Position numbers and translations under genes: made by a program
Shown: in pieces, positions 7,819 through 10,224 of the stretch
Numbering within the stretch: the stretch's first letter is position 1
Layout of the letters: every line of letters starts with the position of its first letter
NCBI GenBank assembly: GCA_947176355.1
Contig: CAMWQY010000074.1
Span: forward strand, 1 to 10,224
Source of the DNA: an uncultured Porphyromonadaceae bacterium
GTDB taxonomy: Bacteria > Bacteroidota > Bacteroidia > Bacteroidales > Muribaculaceae
Direction: 5' to 3'
Length of the DNA: 10,224 nt
Notes under the pieces: generated by a model
What the model saw: only the letters and a program-made list of their open reading frames with translations
The model's database searches: none
Told to the model about the DNA's origin: nothing

Positions 7819-8631
7819 ATGAACGAACTGTTTTCAGTTAAAGATAAAGTAGTAGTCATCACTGGTGGCACAGGCGTTCTCGGTGCATGCATCGGTGAAT
7901 ACTTAGCTCTCGAAGGAGCAAAAGTCGTCCTTATGGGACGCCGTAAAGAAGAAGGCGACAAGCTCGTTGCAGAAATCAATGCCAAAGGTGGAGATGCCAT
8001 CTTCCTCACGACCGACGTTATGGACACTGCAAAAGTGGAAGAAAATTGTGCAGAAATCCTTGCTAAATATGGCAAAGTAGATGCTCTCCTTAATGCAGCA
8101 GGAGGCAATATGCCCGGTGCTACTATTGCACCAACCGGCAATTTCTTCGATCTCAAAGTCCAGGAGTTCGAACGAGTACTCGGACTCAACCTTACAGGAA
8201 CCGTCATTCCTACCCAAGTATTCTTGAAACCCATGGTTGAGGCTGGAAAAGGCGCAATCGTCAACTTCTCATCAATGGCAGCGTTCCGTCCTATGACCCG
8301 TGTTTGCGGATATGCTGCTGCAAAAGCCGGCATAAGCAATTTCACTGCATTCCTCGCCAACGAGGTTGCCACAAAATTCACCCCCGCTATCCGTGTCAAC
8401 GCAATCGCTCCCGGTTTCTTCCTGACCAATCAGAACAGAGCTCTCTTAACTAATCCTGATGGCTCTCTCACCGAGCGAGGTGCAGACGTAATCCGTCAGA
8501 CTCCATTCAAACGATTCGGCAAACCGGAAGAACTTTGCGGCACAATACAATACCTCATCTCTGACGCATCGACATTCGTCACAGGCACTGTGGCAGTGGT
8601 AGACGGCGGCTTCAACGCCTTCGCCATGTAA
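7819..8631 (+). CDS. SDR family D-mannonate oxidoreductase (fructuronate reductase type)
   Basis: A 270-residue cytoplasmic short-chain dehydrogenase. It has the cofactor motif TGGTGVLG at 15-22, NAAGG at 92-96, Asn124 in LNLTG, and the catalytic Ser152, Tyr165 and Lys169 (SSMAA, GYAAAKAG). Arg41-Arg42 after the second strand may favour NADP. The segments GRRKEEGDK, PTQVFLKPM, FRPMTRVCGY and NAIAPGFFLTNQNRALL are what I associate with SDR enzymes annotated as D-mannonate oxidoreductase, which interconvert D-fructuronate and D-mannonate in hexuronate breakdown. The exact substrate is an inference: the usual partner uxuA (mannonate dehydratase) is not in the window, and gluconate 5-dehydrogenase-like enzymes are close relatives. 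It has its own promoter, divergent from leuA, and a short leader. Codon use is rich in C-ending codons, suggesting good expression. A spacer with repeats, and no clear terminator, separates it from queH. Confidence 0.85.
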   Translation: MNELFSVKDKVVVITGGTGVLGACIGEYLALEGAKVVLMGRRKEEGDKLVAEINAKGGDAIFLTTDVMDTAKVEENCAEILAKYGKVDALLNAAGGNMPGATIAPTGNFFDLKVQEFERVLGLNLTGTVIPTQVFLKPMVEAGKGAIVNFSSMAAFRPMTRVCGYAAAKAGISNFTAFLANEVATKFTPAIRVNAIAPGFFLTNQNRALLTNPDGSLTERGADVIRQTPFKRFGKPEELCGTIQYLISDASTFVTGTVAVVDGGFNAFAM

Positions 8632-8640
8632 TCCGGACAA

Positions 8641-8670
8641 TGCATAATTCATAATGCATAATTCATAATT
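8641..8670. repeat. Heptamer tandem array between the SDR gene and queH
   Basis: Four exact-period units, TGCATAA, TTCATAA, TGCATAA, TTCATAA, plus TT, also readable as a 14-base unit AATGCATAATTCAT repeated exactly twice from 8639 to 8666. It begins nine bases after the SDR stop codon (TAA at 8629-8631). Its period equals that of the arrays at 6054-6095 and 9314-9362. Confidence 0.9.
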
Positions 8671-8690
8671 AAACTGCTGATTGAAAGTAG

Positions 8691-8711
8691 GGACGCACGG
8701 TCCGTGCGTCC
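8691..8711. repeat. GGACGCACGG palindrome, REP-like
   Basis: GGACGCACGG (8691-8700), a single T, then CCGTGCGTCC (8702-8711): arms of 10 bp, perfectly complementary. As RNA it would fold with nine pairs and a 3-base loop. No T-run follows on either side, so it is not a standard intrinsic terminator, although it sits between the SDR gene and queH and could act as a weak one or protect 3' ends. Eight bases of each arm are the same as in the terminator at 3362-3392. Confidence 0.85.
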
Positions 8712-8735
8712 TCGTAAGTATCAGCATTTACGCAC

Positions 8736-9317
8736 ATGGCTAAGCAAAAATACAAAGTAGAAGTTCCGGGAGGCGAAAACAAAGTGCTAGTTCACACCTG
8801 CTGTGCCCCATGCTCATCCGCAATAATAGAGTGCTTACTGAAGCATGATATTACTCCTACCATCTTCTATTGCAACCCTAACATTTATCCCCTTGAGGAA
8901 TATCTCAAGCGAAAAAATGAATGCACCAGATATGCAGAAAGCCTTGGATTGCAGATAGTGGATGCCGACTATGACCATGAGGGATGGCTTGGTTGCGTGA
9001 AAGGTCTCGAAGAAGAACCTGAAAGAGGAGGACGATGCCTGAAATGCTTTAAGATGCGACTTCGCAAGACGGCTGAATATGCTCGCGACAATGGATTCAA
9101 AGTGATCACCACTACCCTTGCTTCAAGCCGTTGGAAAAGTCTCGAACAGATAGAAGCTGCCGGAATAGATGCCTGTGCAGAAATCCCTGAAGTCACCTTC
9201 TGGGCTCAAAACTGGCGTAAAGGAGGACTTTCCGAGCGACGCATAGCCATCATCAAGGAAATGAACTTCTACAACCAGACCTACTGCGGCTGCGAATTCT
9301 CAATCCGAAATAATTGA
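8736..9317 (+). CDS. queH: Epoxyqueuosine reductase QueH
   Basis: A 193-residue member of the QueH (formerly DUF208) family, which reduces epoxyqueuosine to queuosine at position 34 of tRNAs with GUN anticodons; it replaces the unrelated QueG. The family marks are the N-terminal adjacent cysteines in LVHTCCAPCSS (Cys22, Cys23, Cys26), FYCNPNIYP at 44-52, EEYLKRKNE at 54-62, the CLKCF pair (Cys101, Cys104), TTLASSRWKS at 126-135, and the C-terminal YCGCEFS (Cys184, Cys186). Several of these cysteines should hold the iron-sulfur cluster. Length is usual and no residue appears missing. The ATG at 8736 puts the conserved core 17 residues in. It is a soluble cytoplasmic enzyme. The 104-base gap to the SDR gene has no recognisable promoter, so read-through from the promoter at 7759-7790 is possible. 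Its stop codon lies inside the heptamer array before purC. Confidence 0.93.
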   Translation: MAKQKYKVEVPGGENKVLVHTCCAPCSSAIIECLLKHDITPTIFYCNPNIYPLEEYLKRKNECTRYAESLGLQIVDADYDHEGWLGCVKGLEEEPERGGRCLKCFKMRLRKTAEYARDNGFKVITTTLASSRWKSLEQIEAAGIDACAEIPEVTFWAQNWRKGGLSERRIAIIKEMNFYNQTYCGCEFSIRNN

Positions 9318-9362
9318 GAATTTGAAATTTATAATTAATAATTTATCATTCATCATTATAAA
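9314..9362. repeat. Degenerate heptamer array between queH and purC
   Basis: The whole spacer splits into seven 7-base units: TTGAGAA, TTTGAAA, TTTATAA, TTAATAA, TTTATCA, TTCATCA and TTATAAA. Each starts with TT, ends in A and nearly always has A at position 7 and A or C at position 6. The first unit contains the queH stop (TGA 9315-9317), and the last ends two bases before the purC ATG at 9365. In the absence of Shine-Dalgarno sequences this AT-rich array also forms the purC translation leader. Confidence 0.65.
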
Positions 9363-9364
9363 AA

Positions 9365-10224
9365 ATGCAAACCCTAACAAACACCGATTTCAACTTCGAA
9401 GGTCAGAAATCCGTCTATCACGGCAAAGTACGCGACGTATATGACATCAACGACAAATATCTCGTAATGGTAGCTACCGACCGTATCTCAGCTTTCGACG
9501 TGATCCTCCCTAAAGGAATTCCTTTCAAGGGTCAGGTACTCAACCAGATTGCCGCTCACTTCCTTAAAGCAACTGAAGACATCGTGCCCAACTGGCTCGT
9601 CACTGTCCCAGATCCGATGGTTACTATCGGACTCAAGTGCCAGCCCCTTAAGATTGAGATGATCGTTCGCGGTTACCTCGCAGGAAGCGCATGGCGCGAT
9701 TATGCAGCCGGAGCTCGTGAGATATGCGGAGTTGCACTTCCCGATGGTCTTAAGGAAAACCAAAAGCTCCCCCATCCTATCCTTACTCCGACTACTAAGG
9801 CAGACGAAGGCCATGATCTTAATATCTCCCACGACGAAATCATCGCTCAGGGACTCGTCAGTGCAGAAGTTCTTGACCAGGTAGAAAAGTACGCTCTTGC
9901 TGTTTTCGAACGTGGCACACAGATGGCAGCTGAACGCGGACTCATCCTCGTCGACACAAAGTATGAATTCGGTCTTCTCGATGGAAAGGTTATCCTCATC
10001 GACGAAATCCACACTCCGGACTCCAGCCGTTACTTCTACGCTGACACATATCAGGAACTTTTCGAGAAAGGACTTCCACAGAAGCAGCTCAGCAAGGAAT
10101 TCGTACGTCAGTGGCTTATCGCCAACGGTTTCATGGGCAAAGAAGGACAGCAAGTGCCTGAGATGACTGATGCTTATTGTGAGGAAGTCAGCGACCGCTA
10201 CATCGAACTATATGAGCACATCAC
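9365..10224 (+). CDS. purC: SAICAR synthetase, 3' end outside the window
   Basis: The first 286 codons plus two bases of phosphoribosylaminoimidazole-succinocarboxamide synthase; the frame stays open to the window edge. The enzyme uses ATP to join CAIR and L-aspartate, giving SAICAR in purine synthesis in the cytoplasm. Family marks are HGKVRDVY at 19-26 (ATP-binding glycine loop), [10 protein letters not shown] shortly after, RGYLAGSAW at 102-110, [15 protein letters not shown] in the middle, LVDTKYEFG at 195-203 and [12 protein letters not shown] at 212-223. The last group includes the acidic residues expected to bind Mg-ATP. Full-length Bacteroidales homologues are a little over 300 residues, so only the last part is missing. 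The start ATG at 9365 directly follows the heptamer array and gives the expected N-terminus. No clear promoter or terminator separates it from queH. Confidence 0.95.
   Translation, partial: MQTLTNTDFNFEGQKSVYHGKVRDVYDINDKYLVMVATDRISAFDVILPKGIPFKGQVLNQIAAHFLKATEDIVPNWLVTVPDPMVTIGLKCQPLKIEMIVRGYLAGSAWRDYAAGAREICGVALPDGLKENQKLPHPILTPTTKADEGHDLNISHDEIIAQGLVSAEVLDQVEKYALAVFERGTQMAAERGLILVDTKYEFGLLDGKVILIDEIHTPDSSRYFYADTYQELFEKGLPQKQLSKEFVRQWLIANGFMGKEGQQVPEMTDAYCEEVSDRYIELYEHI

Noticed and set aside
7782..8429. A 215-codon antisense ORF opposite the SDR gene
   Set aside because: The SDR frame has all catalytic motifs; the antisense product is low-complexity Ser/Ala/Pro-rich and runs through the promoter.
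9310..9330. Possible promoter for purC around the TTTG at 9321-9324
   Set aside because: The TA of the -7 box is missing at the right distance and there is no matching -33 box; the TTTG is part of the heptamer array.
9488..10153. A 221-codon antisense ORF opposite purC
   Set aside because: purC is unmistakable on the + strand over the same bases, and the antisense product shows no family features.

Overview
The window reads as the chromosome of a gut-type member of the Bacteroidales. Support comes from three near-consensus Bacteroidetes promoters (TTTG, 20 bp, TAnnTTTG), starts without Shine-Dalgarno sequences, a secreted GH2 enzyme next to a DUF4861 protein, and protein sequences that look like Bacteroides, Prevotella or Muribaculaceae homologues. 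Genus cannot be fixed from sequence reading alone. No rRNA, tRNA, CRISPR array, transposase or phage gene is visible.

Layout. Positions 26-3333 (+) hold the end of a polysaccharide-degradation operon: a secreted DUF4861 protein coupled by a 1-base TAATG overlap to a secreted GH2 glycosidase, closed by a strong intrinsic terminator (3362-3392). Positions 3510-4859 (+) have their own promoter and encode an exported, helical, repeat-rich protein with one C-terminal membrane segment. It resembles the sensor half of a Bacteroidales signalling protein that stops just after the membrane. Its 3' end overlaps convergently by 38 bp with leuB. Positions 4822-7584 (-) are leuA-leuB of leucine biosynthesis, but leuA is cut by one in-frame TGA at 6520-6522. 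The leuA-leuB spacer is almost entirely tandem repeat: 13 decamers, then heptamers. A divergent promoter region (7585-7818) serves leuA leftward and, rightward, a short-chain dehydrogenase of the D-mannonate oxidoreductase type. Then come queH (tRNA queuosine synthesis) and the 5' 286 codons of purC (purine synthesis), which runs off the window.

How it fits together. The first operon would cut plant or host glycans outside the cytoplasm, and the dehydrogenase would act on a hexuronate-derived sugar acid inside, so both ends of a glycan-catabolic theme are present, although they are separate transcription units. The rest is housekeeping: leucine, queuosine, purine. I see no clear new multi-gene system. 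The most unusual material lies between genes: a frame-independent decamer array ahead of leuB, period-7 AT-rich arrays in three different spacers, and a GGACGCAC/GTGCGTCC inverted repeat used at two unrelated sites. The two damaged-looking genes (leuA and the truncated sensor-like gene) flank leuB and are the other points worth checking.
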